A stretch of DNA of 64,000 nucleotides from Castor canadensis (GCF_047511655.1 NC_133399.1:2297333-2361332); one strand, 5' to 3'. Counted from the first letter of the stretch, positions 46,691-61,803 are shown. Notes: a model not told the origin generated them from the letters alone. Translations and numbers: made by a program.

Positions 46691-47734
46691 CCTCACATAC
46701 CCTTCACTTCAACAAATTGGAGAGCAGCCTATCAAAGGCTATGAGCACCCCAGACAGTCAGCTTGATCACACCTCTGTCCTGGGAGTAAATTTTCACAAT
46801 AGCTTCCTCATTAACCTCAGTATAGCTCCCTGGGCAGTCTATTTTCCTTGCTGCCTTAAGATAATTGCTACCTCCATGAGTGGCATAAACAGGTCTCTGA
46901 CCCTTCAATTATATAAAAAATATGCCTTTAAATGTTCTTTTCATTTTTATTACTCTATTGGTATCAGGATACCTTAGGCGTGAATATGATATTCAGAGGA
47001 CAAATGAAATCTATGTTAATGTTAGATGTCTTCTTTCTTCCTTTGTTAATAAAGTCAGAAAAGTACTATGTGAGTTAAATAAACTTAAATTGAAAATATA
47101 TTCCTTCTGTTCCTCCTGAGTAAAAGGAAACATGTAATTCATTCCTGTCACCAAATTTATAACCAATTCGCTTATATCACAATCTAATTTTAAGAAATTA
47201 ATAATTTAGTAATAGCACAAGTTAGCATTTCTCCTCATTTCCTCAGGTCTCCCTGACTTCTGTATGCCCTTTAAAATGTTTACAAACTCTGTGTAAGAGA
47301 AAGGGCAAAGCATTACCAAAATAATACATGCAAAAACTTTCTAATCCCACACTGAAAACTTATTGGGAACCCCTGTGAAAGGCGGCAACTCAGTTACAGA
47401 CCAAAAATGAGAGTTGTCTCACCTTCCATTTCATTGGATAGCAAAGAGAATGGACTCCTGGCTGCTGTGGTTGAGACTCTCTTGGCTAAGAAGCAAGAAG
47501 TCTCTGATGAGGACTAATGAGTAGTTTAGGAAACATGATGGCTGAGAAACATGGTTTCTCTGATAAGAAATCACATTGTAGACTAGACAGCTAATACTAA
47601 CAAATACTTGTGATACAGCAGGGTCTTGCTTACCTGAAAATCTGGGACCCTACCAAAAAGAACACCTCAGCCTGATTGTCCAAGTCAAAATACCCTCCAA
47701 CCCAGCATCTAGGACATTTTGATGACATGAGGCA
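46691..47734. other. No recognised gene
   Basis: AT-rich sequence with short open frames only. Nothing supported on either strand. Confidence 0.5.
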
Positions 47735-47880
47735 AATTTATGAGGGTTTTTTTTTGGCATACTGGGATGTGAACTTCTGACCTCAGGAACTAATTGTCCC
47801 AGCTGACTTCAAACTGTAAACATCCTGATCTCTGCCTCCTGAGTACCTACTGCTGCTGGAAAAAAGGCATGTTGGACTAA
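47735..47880 (-). mobile_element. B1-like SINE fragment, antisense
   Basis: A T-run at 47746 leads into sequence that on the minus strand contains 'caggaggcagagatcagga', the middle of the local dimeric SINE head. Confidence 0.6.
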
Positions 47881-48382
47881 AATGCATGCAGAGATTGATG
47901 AGGAGATAGACGTTAGATTGAAGGAAGCACAAGGAAGGCTCAATACCTTAGCACATGCTTTATTGAGAAAATTTTTGGAGGGAGTCCCCAGCAAGAGAGC
48001 TGGAGCCCATAGGTGCTTGTAAACTAGGGCTAGACATTCTCCTAATATGCCCTTTTTCTTGTGTACATGTATGACCACATGTGCTGTTTGCTGAAGTCAT
48101 TCTTCCATATTCCTCTTAGCAGTTTCTGATAGCATTTTAATTAAGCATTTTTCTTAAAGAAAAAATTTCCTACCTTTGCTTTCTTGTTTCTTGTGTTTGC
48201 CTATCAAAGGAAAGGGGTGGTTTGTGTGCATAACTGACTCTGCTCTCAGGAATATTTACAATTCTCTAATTATAGTAACACAGTGTATACTATGGAACAA
48301 AATCCACTTTTCAAAGTATACTCGGTAGAATAAATGCCTTAGGGCATTTGAATTCAGCAGAAAAAAGAAGACAATCCCCAGA

Positions 48383-48597
48383 CCTGGGAACCAATAGCTT
48401 ATACCTTAATCCTAGCTAGTGATGAGGAACAATCTGGAAGATTATATTTTGAAGGTTGCTTCGGCAATACTTGAGGGACCCTATCTTATAAATATTTAAG
48501 ACACACAAAAAGGCTGCAGTTGTGGCTCATATGGTGCAATATCTGCAAAGCTAGTAAAAGGGCCTGAGTTCAAATCCCATGGCCACAAAAAAAAACA
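48383..48597 (+). mobile_element. Dimeric SINE (B1-like head, ID-like tail)
   Basis: A decayed head ('aatagcttataccttaatcc') and body ('gagggaccctatctta') are followed by an ID-like tail ('ggctgcagttgtggctcat' ... 'gagttcaaatcccatggcc') and A's at 48586-48597. Confidence 0.75.
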
Positions 48598-48839
48598 ACT
48601 TTCTACACTGCTTTCCTAATACAATTATTCTCCATTTTAATTTTGTATGTTTTGAAGAAGCACTGGAATGTGTGAAGGCTTAGGCACATTACACACAAGT
48701 ATAGCATTGTGCTACAATGTGAATTGTGTCATGTCAAAGAATATTACTGCAAAAGTTGAAGGCATTCCTACCTTATGAGGTCATTCATGTTGTTCAAATA
48801 TGTTGTCATTTTTAACATGACCTTAGTGTTTATTCACAT

Positions 48840-51013
<2,174 letters not shown>

Positions 51014-51670
51014 CTGTAAAACAAACAAAGATTACCATTGTTATCCAATTAATGATTTATTAAGAGCAGTTATGGTGTTTGTTACTGTAAGAATTTATGA
51101 ACACAAATGTACTACTACATGTTCTGCAGCAGGGCCTGAGGACAGCTATTAACAAAACAGTGGTGTTTATATGTTGTTTCTGTCACAATATGTCCATTTT
51201 AGGTGTTTGACAACACTGAATGAGTTTTACCACATTGAAATACACTTAAAGTGCTTATTGAGTTGCCTGGGATCAAAAGCATACTGGATTGTAAAATACA
51301 AGAATGAACACGAGGACAAAGGCTGAAAAATGTGCCAGTCTATTCCCGTGCAAATGATAATCCACTGTAATGCAAGGTGATATAATCTAGTGAAATTTGT
51401 ATGTGCAAAGAGTGAGGTTATTTTTGTATATTGAGCAACAGGACGTATCTCTTTTAATATATTAGAACAAAACATATTATGAAAAATGGCACAGATCAGA
51501 CTTTGAATTTTTTGATTGTGGATGCTTAACTTGTTTCTCCAATCTTAGAGAGACTTTGCACTGATCTCAGCAATTTACAAATAGAAATTGTGTTCTTATT
51601 TTCTTGGTTTTCAAACTTCTTGTTAATGCTCCATCTGATGTTCACTGTTTTGGTTCTGAGTACAAATTAC

Positions 51671-51722
51671 CTCACATTTCTTCTGGGATTCCTGAAGTCC
51701 TCTTGAATATTTTCATTTTCTT
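51671..51722 (-). pseudogene. KRAB-b-like/linker exon
   Basis: A 52-base exon lies between the acceptor at 51723-51724 (AG) and the donor GTAATT at 51665-51670. In the frame set by the KRAB-A exon it reads 'EENENIQEDFRNPRRNVR', resembling the short second KRAB exon of rodent zinc-finger genes. Phases agree with both neighbouring exons. Confidence 0.7.
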
Positions 51723-51931
51723 CTTTTGTTTATAAGATATATAGAGAGAAATCATTAGTATTTAATCAATATGAAAGAACAATTTCAGACCTCAGCTATT
51801 TTCATAGCATAATATGATCATGCATGTACATGAACCATTACTGTCCCTTTTTAAACACCCCATGAGGCAACAACACCAATGAGTCACAACAGTATTGCAC
51901 AGTATGTATAAGGTAATGATGCCATATTTAC

Positions 51932-52055
51932 CTATGAAGGACAGGTTCCTACAGGTTTCTAGCATGACTTCTCTGTAGAGCTTCTTTTGGGAAGGATCCA
52001 ATCAGCCCCATTCTTCTAGGGTGAAGTTCACAACATCCTCAAAGGTCAGGGGATC
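51932..52055 (-). pseudogene. KRAB-A exon with a premature stop
   Basis: The acceptor is at 52056-52057 (AG) and the donor GTAAAT follows 51932. The exon is 124 bases, one codon shorter than the usual 127. It reads 'DPLTFEDVVNFTLEEWG', then TGA, then 'LDPSQKKLYREVMLE' and on. The residues needed to bind TRIM28 ('DV' and 'MLE') are present, but the TGA (probably TGG before) would stop translation at codon 19 of the exon. An assembly error is possible but less likely given the second lesion in the finger exon. Confidence 0.88.
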
Positions 52056-53119
52056 CTAATATGTCCCACACACATTGTGAAAAGAATTGTGAGTGTTAAC
52101 AGCAGTGGAAACAGACAATCTCTGTGTAATAAATTCACATGCTGATGTGATCTCCACATATTCAATGCATTTTATTTTTAATCACACTCTCATTCTCCAT
52201 CTATACTCACAGGCACTTCATAGTAATTCTGACATCTCACTGGACCTATTTCTTAAATTCAAAGCAGAACATGGTAACAAAAATTGCATGTTATACAGAG
52301 ATCGTACCAATCAATCTACTAACAAATTCCTTCTTCTTAGTTTCCATTAGAATAATATCAGGTGAAAACAGACTACAGGAATAATGTTTTTAATACAAGA
52401 GTAAAAGTTTCATGTCTACTAACATTGCAGAACTGTTAATGAGATGAAACCTCACCAAACCAAATATAAAGTGTAAAAATGGGACAGTGTCCTGAAGCAA
52501 TTTACTCCAATAATATCCTACTGTATATATACAGAGGGAGTCTGTAGTAAGAGAACCCACAATGCACTAATGGTTACAAATAGAAAGTTGGTATGACAAA
52601 TAGCATTTAACATCTCTTTCCAAAAAATTTTTCAAAATTACATTTTGGAAATAAGCACCTCATTGGTGACTATATCAAGAGAGAATATTTGGAAGCTTCT
52701 ACCTGGTTTAGAACATATCAACCCAAATTTAAAGTTAAATAAGACTCCTGAAGAATCATTCAGATAAAGTTACAGTATTTGCTTTAGCATTCTAGCAGAC
52801 AGAACCAAATGTGTCTGGTTTTTTCACTCTACTTAGCACAGAAATTTCTGTTTAATGAAGGGGATGTTATTGAGAATGGCTCCATTTCTCAAGTGAGGCC
52901 TGATGATAAAATGGCCACCGATATACAAAATGGCGGCATTATTGTTCTATCAGAGTTTAGCCTAGGCTTCCCTTGAAGCCGATGGACTCAAAGGAAAGCC
53001 TGCATTCTACCAGACAGAAGCAAATGTGTCTTGTTTTTCTACTCTACTTCACAGGCTTTCTCAATTGTCACAAGGTACATTCTGACAAGATCAACTCCTT
53101 TAATGAAAATGCAAACAAC

Positions 53120-53203
53120 TTCCTGGTGCAGAGGCTCAAGTGGTACAGGGCCTACCAAGCAAATGTGAGACACTGAATTCAAACCACAGTACCACAAAAA
53201 AAA
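53120..53203 (+). mobile_element. ID-like SINE monomer
   Basis: The unit reads 'ggtgcagaggctcaagtgg' through 'gaattcaaaccacagtacc' followed by A's, the tRNA-derived tail unit seen in the dimeric SINEs here. Confidence 0.65.
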
Positions 53204-54994
53204 GGAAATGCAAACAGCTTAAGTATTACCAAAGCAAAGTAATCCTAGATTACTTTGATTAAATAACAGTATGTTTTGTGTTCCCATTACACTGACATGT
53301 CTTTCTTCAGTAAACCTAAATAAGGTAAGGCTCAAACTTGATATTCTCATGTTCTGCCTCAAAAACTTTACCTTAATTGGTCAGAAGAAACAGAACAGCT
53401 AATAAGCAAACTTTCCTGAACCTTGTCTCCTTTTTGACACTCCTGAATTCTGTGACACACCCTGAAGCTGAGGCAGCACAACAAATGACTTTTATGGTAA
53501 CCTGAAGACAATCTCAGCTCAGGGGAAAGGACATCTGGTCACGGAGCTGATCGAGCTCACTCTGTTGTCCTTCCTCTCCCATAGTTGTCCACTACAGTAT
53601 GCTCCTCCCTAGAAGGCACAGCCCTGCTCTGCCTCACCATTGAGACCCTGCTGACCTCCGAGTTGGTGCTGTCCTGCTACTGCTACTTCAATATGGTCAG
53701 TCCATTCTCCATCTGAAATTAAAGTTTGGACATACTAGCTAGACAGCTCCAATAATGTCAGAGATTGCAAAACCCTCAAACCTTCAACACCTTCCCAACA
53801 TGTCCCCATTGTCATGAACCCCACATGCACATGCAGAGCCATTACTGTGAGCTGGGCAATGCAAAGACAGCTTCAGTTTAGGAATTTATGATGGCCCTAA
53901 GAAGAACTGGGCTGCAGACCTGGCTCTAGTCTGAGATCAGCTTCTAAACACTTAGCTAATTCTGGGCAATCACTGATGCCCCAAGGATAATGGAGGAAGC
54001 CCAAACCTCCCACGCACTGAAGGCTGGGGAGACCTAGAGCTCAGATGCTGAGGAGTCCTAACAGAGCTTTGGGCCAGGGCTATGTCACTGCACATAGAAG
54101 ACAGATGCCAGAGTTCACCCATCTCAACTGTTCCACCCCAGGGTAGAGAAGAAAAAGTGCAAAGCTGCACAAATGGCGATTCAGGCTACAAAATGTAGTG
54201 ATGTACTTGGGAGGACCAGATCAGTACCAATCTCTTCAGGCCATTTCTTACTTTCTCATCCTCCTAGGGTCTGGGATGCCAGTTACAAACAGAATTTCAG
54301 GCATCTTTGATGAGTTAAATTTTGCTCACTCACCTGGGACCATGTGCAGGTCACACTAGGAGAGAGACTAAATTACATAGAATTGCTCTCAGCAGCACAA
54401 TGTGATCCAAAAAATGGCAGAGACCAGAAGGCATTTCCTGTATTAATCATAAGGTCTTCCTTAGACCAGCCTGTGATTTGCCAGGTCTCAAGCACTTCTC
54501 ACAGGCTAGTGACCAGAACACGCCCCTTGAGTTCTGAGTAACATAAGATGTGATCCCCTATCAGGGAGAGTGCAAAAACCAATTAATTGAATCCAGGAAC
54601 ACCCCTCAGCAGTTCAGGCCTCTTCCCTGGTGCCTACCCACTCCAGCCTGGGGATTCATTGAAGTTAAGTGGAACCTGCTTTTCACAATGCATCCTTCTT
54701 CACTGGGAAACGGAACCTGAACTATGGTGAGAGAATTTCACACTCATTTTCCCATGAGGATCCCCTGTCATCTCAGAAAAGTTGTGGTTCTAGGCCAGAC
54801 CAACAAAATGGAAAAACTTTGCATGAAGATAATATATCCACTTTTCACAAACAAGGAACAAATGACAACAAATATGAAGAAACAAGGATGTGAAGACAGT
54901 CAGTCAAAAAGCATTGTAGGAGTTCCTCAGACTGCTTTTCCTAAAAAGCATGGACTCCATACTCAGTCCATGAATCAAATAAATTAACTAAAAG

Positions 54995-55475
54995 CAGGAA
55001 AAAACATGGCATCTCTCCATTTTCAATCACTTTTTCTCTGAGTCATTCTCTGCAGTCACCTTGCTACCCCCTTGGAATCTAGGAAGGAGAATATAGATAT
55101 TTTCTTCATGACTTGAATCCAAATCTTCCCCCAACAGCAGACCCTCCTTTGGATGGACCATCTTCTGGATAATAACTCCAGAACCTCTCCCATAACAACA
55201 GCTGAGTTACAACAACTACACCACACCTATGACTGGAACTGTTTAACTATGCATATCTTTGGTCCCTGCCCCCAGTTCTTTGCCTATTTAAATCTATATC
55301 TCAGATGGTGAAAATGAGCTCAGGACTTAAGCTGCCTCATCCCACAGCATAGCCCTAGCTGTGTAATAATTCTCCTTTCCCTGCCTTCACCATGCTTTTT
55401 TATGTGGAATTGAAAGGTAATTAGCTGGACCTAGAATGTGGCATCTAAGGAGCTTGGGTCCTGGGTCCAAAATTC
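54995..55475 (+). mobile_element. Possible solo LTR
   Basis: The stretch has an LTR-like order: a pyrimidine/CA-rich U3-like part, a TATA-like 'ctatttaaatc' near 55290, then 'gtgtaataattctcctttcc' near 55360, as at the R-U5 boundary of class I and MaLR LTRs. Boundaries and target duplications are not clear. Confidence 0.35.
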
Positions 55476-58099
55476 TATTTTCAGAATGAGAATATTGATT
55501 GCTGAAAAATCTCAGGCAGTGGACTCATTTCACAAAGTCTTTCTTGGAATTGTCTAAAGTAGAATCAAGGGATTGTAGGTAAGCATGCTGAACAAACAGC
55601 AAAGTGGAAATACTATGTACAGAAAAGTTACTATCAGTACAGACTTAGAAATCATCAAAAGATTATATATAAATTATGAATATGGATATACAAGACGTTG
55701 AATGAAACCTCCTTGTTCAATGGAGGACAAGAACAAGAAGAACAATCAACATGACAGTAATTCAAATCATGCACCCAGAGAGAAAGAATATTTTAAAGAA
55801 ACTTTAAAATTCACAGAATGTGTCACCAGTATCAGAATTTTGTAAATTATTGAAAGTTCTCTAGAGAGAAGCAAAATAATACAATCTAAGAACTTACATC
55901 ACATAGAGAAAAACAGTGTTAGGAAATTAAGAAATGAATGAAAATTCTTTACTTTATTCCTCACTACTGGTATTTAAGGAAAACCTTTACTTATAGTCAT
56001 CGAATTTGAAGTATGGACTAGGTGACTAATTTTATAACAGGGAAAATTAGGAAGAACAGTTATATATGGATTGAAGAACAATAGTGCGGAACATACCAAT
56101 ATGCCTACCCTGTCTATGAAGCAGCACATCTTTAGTTGAAATGCATGTAGCTTACTTAGAAAGGATTTTACATATTTAGAAATTACTAAAACACATTTTA
56201 TGCATACTTGGTATCATAAAGGGGAACAGAAAATGAGATAATATAATCAATAAAGGACCACACCTGTCAACAGGCTGAAGTGGTGTAGTGCGTGCCTTTG
56301 CAATACCAAGACCTTGAGTAAAAAATAAATAAATAGGTACATAAAGGATTTCAGCAAGATTGTACTACACCAGATAAATGCACAGCACATTATTTTGCAG
56401 AATTTATCATAACCATCCAAACTTCACATTAATAGAAGAACACCATTTACACAGAACAAAGGAACAACAAAAGAAAAATGACAGGCAGAGAGGAATGGGT
56501 GAGATGGGGGTCAGAGTAACATGAAGAAAGAAGTAGGAAAAATGCTCAACACCACAGGTCATCAGTATAGTCAAGGACCAGCATATAAAGAAGCTGTTTA
56601 ATGCTAAATGGACATGTGTAATTGATTAGAACATTTGACCTATTGGCAAATCACAGAAAAAGAAAACATCCATAAAAGTTCAGGTAAATTCACACACTAT
56701 CAAAACTCCCTAGTAAATTTAAGTCATCCATACTCTACAGAGCATCAATCCTAACACCCCTACCCTAAGGGAATATTCTAACAGTTTAGAACACTAGGAA
56801 AACTTTACATAATGAAAATGAGCAAAATCTTTTGGGTCAACCTCACCACATGGGATATAGTTTATGGGCTTGAGACTTTGTGAAAGTTCACTGCTCCAGA
56901 AAGTGTTCTCATGCACCCACTTTAAGATGAGAGAAATCTCAGAGTCATCTTCTAACATCCTATGACCTTATTGAGCTATTTTAATCTTTGTCAATGTACA
57001 CTGAGTTGTATTAACTGCAATGTTTATTTTCAGAAACCTTCTGATGTCTTCCACCATTTTAGGTTTGCTTAGTATATTCACATGGTTTATGCCTAACTGC
57101 TGCCTATGAAATCTATTCAATGTGTACTTTTTCCTTCATGAACCATGCTTCACTTCTGCTCAACTCCAGTGCCTTGGCTGAATTCATCTCACACAGGACA
57201 TTAAGTACCAAGAATGGACACTCTGGTAATGTTACCAACATTCCCACAAAGACCTCAAATGATATTATTTGTGCTGTATTTCTTTATCATATAATCTAAT
57301 AACAAATATGTAGTGTTACCAAAACCAACCAAATTTCAAACACCAACTAATTGCCTTTCAATTTAAATCTGACACTGTCCAGACTTAGCACAGTCCCCCC
57401 ACCTTCTGGGCAGTGTGAAACAGACACCAAGCCCTAGAACATGTTTGCTATGTCTGGTCACACCATTCATCTTCCTAAAGTCATAGAGACCTACACCCTG
57501 AGACAACTCATGAGAATAAATGCAAACATTGCCTCAATGGAGCTTAGGAAAACAACCAAATACACTCCTATTGCCTCAGAAATTTCAAGAATCTCAGAAT
57601 CTCTTTGCTAGAAACTGACACAAGGACTAAAATTTTTAATTTATACTACACACCCACATCACCTTCCACATGCACCAACTTTTTGCCCTATCAGGAAAAA
57701 TATAAAGGTGTCTTTCTGTAAGCCTGGGCCTCCCAGACTTGTCTTCATTGGCACAAATTACACCCTGTCTAACCATGTACCTCAACACAAAGAAAAGTGG
57801 TGGAATGATAGATTCTGAAGTTGTAACACTCATAAATATCTGCAATTAACTTACACATCCAATCATTTCTGCACTACAAAAGAATCACAGAACCAACATT
57901 GTTCCCATTACCCCCTTTGCAAACTCAGACATTCCCCAGCACCTTCCCAAATGCCCTTTTTTGGCATAAAAAATGACTATGAAGTAATCATTGCAAATAT
58001 CTTCAAAATGATTTGTAAATAGTTTTAAGGTGAATTTGAGGAATCTGAGCCTGGCTCATCAAACAATTCACACATTCGCGTCACCATCATTTCATGAAG

Positions 58100-58321
58100 A
58101 ACCCAGGTCCCTGTAGTTCCTGCCTGTAATCCTAGCTGGTCAGTGGACAGAGATCAGGATGGACTTTGTTCAAAGCCCATGCTGGCAAAAGTTTGTGAGA
58201 CCCTATCTTCAGAAAAACCCATCAGAAAAAAAGGATAGTGGAGTCACGCAAGTGGTAAGAGCACTTACCTCACAAGCATGAGGACATGAATTCAAATTCC
58301 AGTGCCATAAAAAAAAAAAAA
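58100..58321 (+). mobile_element. Dimeric SINE (B1-like head, ID-like tail)
   Basis: This is the best-preserved SINE in this part: 'cctgcctgtaatcctagct', 'gtgagaccctatcttcag', then a tail unit from 'ggatagtggagtcacgcaa' to 'ttcaaattccagtgcc' and 13 A's. Confidence 0.82.
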
Positions 58322-58975
58322 GAAGACTGTTAGGTACCAGTGTGGAAGTGCTGTGGGCCAGGGTTGAGGGTCATTGCCCTCACAAGGCAAGGAACTGCCT
58401 CATGAGGCAGCTGACTGATAAGCCAAGCAGGTATATTAACTAGGATTTATTAGAGAGAAAGGAAAGCCTTCAGCTAGACGCTGCAGTGAAGACGGAAGCC
58501 CGTACTTAGCTCACTGCTCAGGTGAAGGCTGGGGTTTTTATGGACATTCTAACTCTCCATTAGGTGGGTTTTTCTCATTGGCCATGGATTCGTGGGCTTT
58601 CTCAGTGAACTGGCTTGGTTTGCACCTTTATTGGAGGAGGGGAAACAATCTTGAGAGCATTTTGCTCCTCAGCCCTGTGGTAGATCTATCAGATCCTGTG
58701 ACTTTCTTAGGATGCAGAAATGCAGTTTACAGCTCCCTCTCAGGATGCAGGAATGCAGGCCTCTATCTGCTCAGGATGCAGGAATGACATTGCTCTCCAT
58801 GGGGGATGCGATACTCACTCATCTGTCTTAGGTCTCCAGACCCAACAAGACCACAAAGATCCTAGCACTGCTAGCTCCTTTCTGCAAACCTAGGTATTGG
58901 CAGACTGATCAGGATGGCAGTCAAGGTCAGCTAAGAAAAATACTTTAGGAGAACCCATCCCCTAAATATCCAGAG
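58322..58975. other. Unassigned, possibly an antisense LTR
   Basis: A non-coding stretch includes 'aggatgcaggaatg'-type repeats (58710-58790, three to four imperfect copies) and CCAAT-like and TATA-like words mostly on the minus strand. An old LTR is possible, with no clear ends. Confidence 0.3.
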
Positions 58976-58979
58976 TAAA

Positions 58980-60000
58980 ACAGACTAGAGATATGGTTCA
59001 AGTGGTTGAGCACTGCTCTGTAAATGCAAAACTATGATTTTAAACTTAGTTCCTCCCAAAATAAAACAAGTAACAAAGAAACAAGACCAAGATGATCACA
59101 GGAGAAACCTGTTCTTGCCAATCTCCATGTCTGTCCACTCCCTATTTATTTCTTCTTATGTTTTCTCCTCACTTTGAAAGCAAATTGCCTTTCTTCCTTG
59201 AGATGCCTACATACCTTACTTTTGGGGATTTCCCCCTAGAATAATTCTCTTAAAGTCATGGTCTATGTTAATTAGCATTTCATTATAAAACCATATTCGA
59301 AAAACAACCTGTGGAAAATTAACAGTTAAGTCAGGAAGGGCAAAAAGTGTCCCCTCCACAAGAAGCCAACCACGTGCACGTGTGGATTTGCATTTCCAGT
59401 GAATATTCAATGTGCGGGATTCGTGGAAATTTAGGACTGATTAGCAGCACTAAGAAGCACTGCATTGAGGGGAGACGGCATAGAGTTTAGCACATGCTTC
59501 CCTTGAACCTGATAGACTTAAAGGGAAGCCAGGTCCCAGTAAGGATTTATGGGGACACTCCACTGGAGCGCTCTGTCCCAGCACAAACCCCATAAGTGCT
59601 CAGGAGACCCCAAACCACCTCAGTCTGCGGAGAGGAATTTGCAGACAGAGTCTCCCAGCATAGCTGTGGGCTGGTATTAAGTCACCTCAAAAGAACACAG
59701 GACAGGGCTCAAGGCTCCGGTTCACCGCCACCCTCCAGTCGCCCTGGACTATGGTCCCAACCACGTGATCAGGGCTCAGATGCCAAACAGACAGGGCACA
59801 GTCAAAACCACCGCTGATTCCGGATCCAACCGTCCCTCCACCCAGCACTGCAGATGCCCAGTCACTGCTCACCATTTCCCGCTCTGACGCGTCCAGGTGA
59901 CCTCACTATGGTCCTGCAGTCAGAAGATTTCACACAGCTGCTGGAGCTGTGTAGCCTGAGAAGTTTTCCACCAGCAGGCGCATGGCAAATATGGCGATGA
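58980..60000 (-). repeat. First-exon region of the zinc-finger gene, copy A
   Basis: About 1 kb here is similar to 60560-61560, offset by roughly 1.56-1.58 kb. It covers an ID-like SINE remnant, about 600 bases of intron, and the first exon. This copy keeps CpGs ('gacgcgtcc', 'caccgctg', 'gcgatgatg') that the other copy has lost. Confidence 0.85.
59873..60000 (-). pseudogene. First exon of the KRAB zinc-finger gene
   Basis: On the minus strand the exon ends 'gggaaATG' with the donor GTGAGC at 59867-59872. The start codon is therefore the last three bases of the exon, the usual layout of rodent KRAB zinc-finger genes, and it joins in phase to the KRAB-A exon at 52055. The exon 5' end near 60000 is a guess from the promoter position. 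Confidence 0.7.
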
Positions 60001-60125
60001 TGAGGAAGGCAACGTGAGTCCCTTCCACTGTCGCTCCTCATTGGTCGGGTGGTGCAGACGATTAAACAGCTGCTCTGATTGGCTAATTGGCACACGGCCC
60101 AACTCCTAAGCCTTTGATTGATGGG
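60001..60125 (-). promoter_or_regulatory. CCAAT-rich promoter of the zinc-finger gene
   Basis: Reading towards exon 1 on the minus strand there are three CCAAT boxes (ATTGG on the plus strand at 60040, 60078 and 60086) and several CpGs, and no TATA. This fits an NF-Y-driven CpG promoter. It is not part of the duplicated block, so copy B has no such promoter. Confidence 0.6.
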
Positions 60126-60559
60126 AAAGTGGAGCGGTTAGGATGTGCTAAACTGGTGAGTTGAAAATGAAATAATCAAGCTTCCTTTGTTGGAATACTT
60201 TTTAGATTGTTCGATAATTATATTCAGCAGAACTTGTCCTTGCCCTCTGAATCTGCACCTGCCTCTTATCATACTCCCTGTGACCTTGCATCTCCTCCTG
60301 AAAATGGGACAACAGATTTACTCAGAATTGGAGAAAATTCATTATGTCTGTTAAGGAGGGGAGACTTAGGTAGGCTAGGACAAAGGAAGTTGATATGACC
60401 TGATGTAAATCTCTGGAAACTGGAATGAAGCAGGTGTCCAGGGATTTATCATATCTCATGTTTCAATCTAATCATTTGCACCCAGAAAATAAAAACACAT
60501 TGCCAAAAAAAGTAATTTACTTATTTCATGTATGGACCCCACCTCCAAAAGAAGCAGAT
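60126..60559. other. No recognised feature
   Basis: Sequence upstream of the zinc-finger promoter. I see nothing definite in it. Confidence 0.4.
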
Positions 60560-61560
60560 AAAGTAGACTGGAGATGTGGGTGCAGCAGTTGAGCACCTCC
60601 TCTGTAAATGCTAAGCTATGGTTTCCAACTTCAGTCACCAAAAATAAAACAAAGAAACAAGCAATACCAAGATGATCACAGGAAAAAACTGATTTTGCCA
60701 ATCTCCATGTCTGTCTACACCCAAATTCTTTCTTCTAATGTTTTTTCCTCTATTTGAGAGCAAATCACCTTTCTTTTGTGCCTTTCCATCTAGAGTAATA
60801 CTTATAAAATCACAATCTAAGTTAATCAGCATTTCATTATAGAATAATATTCTAGAAACTACCTGTGCAAAATAAACTGTTAAGTCAGAAAGGGCAAAAA
60901 GTGTCCCAGCCACTCAGAAACCAACCACAGGCACATGTGGATGAGCATTTACAAGAATCTGACAATGTGCACATTTCTGGAAATTTGGGACTTATTGGCA
61001 GCACTAAGAAGCACTGGATTTAGGACACAGATCAGAGTTTAGCCCATGCTTCCCTTGAAACTAAAGAACTCAAAGGGAAGCCAGGTCACAGTAAAGAGTT
61101 ACAGGGACACTGAAAGGGAGGCCTTGGCCCAGCACAAACTGCATAAGTACATTGTAGTATCCCCTAGCCACCTCAGTTAGCCATATAGGGATTTGCAGAG
61201 AGAAACTCCCAGCAGGGCTGTGAGCTGGCATGAAGTCACCTCACAGAGACACAGTACTGGTTAAAGACTCCCAGTCCACCACCACCCTAAGTTGGCAGAG
61301 GACCTAAGGCCCCAACAGTGTGGTCAGGGTGCAGTTTGTGGAACCCAAAGACAGGGCCCAGTCAAAACCAAAACTGCTTCTGGTTGCAACAGTCCCACCA
61401 CCCAGCACGGCAGATGCCAAGCCACTCTCTTAGCATTTCCCTCTTCTGACACATCCAGGTGACCTCCATATGGTCATGCAGTCAGAAGATTTCACACAGC
61501 TGCTGGAGCTGGGTAACCTGACAACTCTCCAGCAGACACATGGCTAATATGGTGATAATG
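60560..61560 (-). repeat. First-exon region, copy B (decayed)
   Basis: This aligns with 58980-60000, including 'cagaagatttcacacagctg' at 61483. The CpGs are mostly TG/CA here. The donor after 'gggaaATG' (61436-61429) reads CTAAGA instead of GTGAGC, so this first exon cannot splice. Confidence 0.82.
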
Positions 61561-61778
61561 TGCTATGCAACATAGATCTCCTACTACTGTCTCCAACATA
61601 GCTAAGACTACAAGTGGGAGCCTCCAGTACTGGCTTAAATTCCCATTTCATTTTGCTTACCCTGTGTTCCATTTTGTTTTTACTATTAGAATGTCAAATA
61701 TTTTTTACTTTTTTTATTTGTTATGTTCTTTCACTTTGCAATGTATATTTGCAGTTTATGTTAATTCAGTGTGTTTCT

Positions 61779-61801
61779 TGTGTGTGTGTGTGTGTGTGTG
61801 T
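61779..61801. repeat. (TG)n microsatellite
   Basis: A pure TG run of about eleven units, next to an antisense SINE. Confidence 0.9.
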
Positions 61802-61803
61802 AT

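Larger units (their letters stand above)
52056..58099 (-). other. First intron of the zinc-finger gene; scattered repeats
   Basis: No further exon was recognised. At 52885-53000 about 100 bases include 'gcttcccttgaagccgatgg', which matches the duplicated first-exon region (59485 and 61040). ID-like SINE remnants lie at 53120-53203 and 56262-56333. The stretch 53600-53700 is GC-rich and open for about 40 codons after an acceptor-like 'ctctcccatag', but I could not assign it. The rest is AT-rich without features. Confidence 0.5.

Noticed and set aside
58095-58321. tRNA gene
   Set aside because: The tRNA-like bases belong to the ID-type tail of a SINE. The box B-like part is decayed and an A-tail follows.
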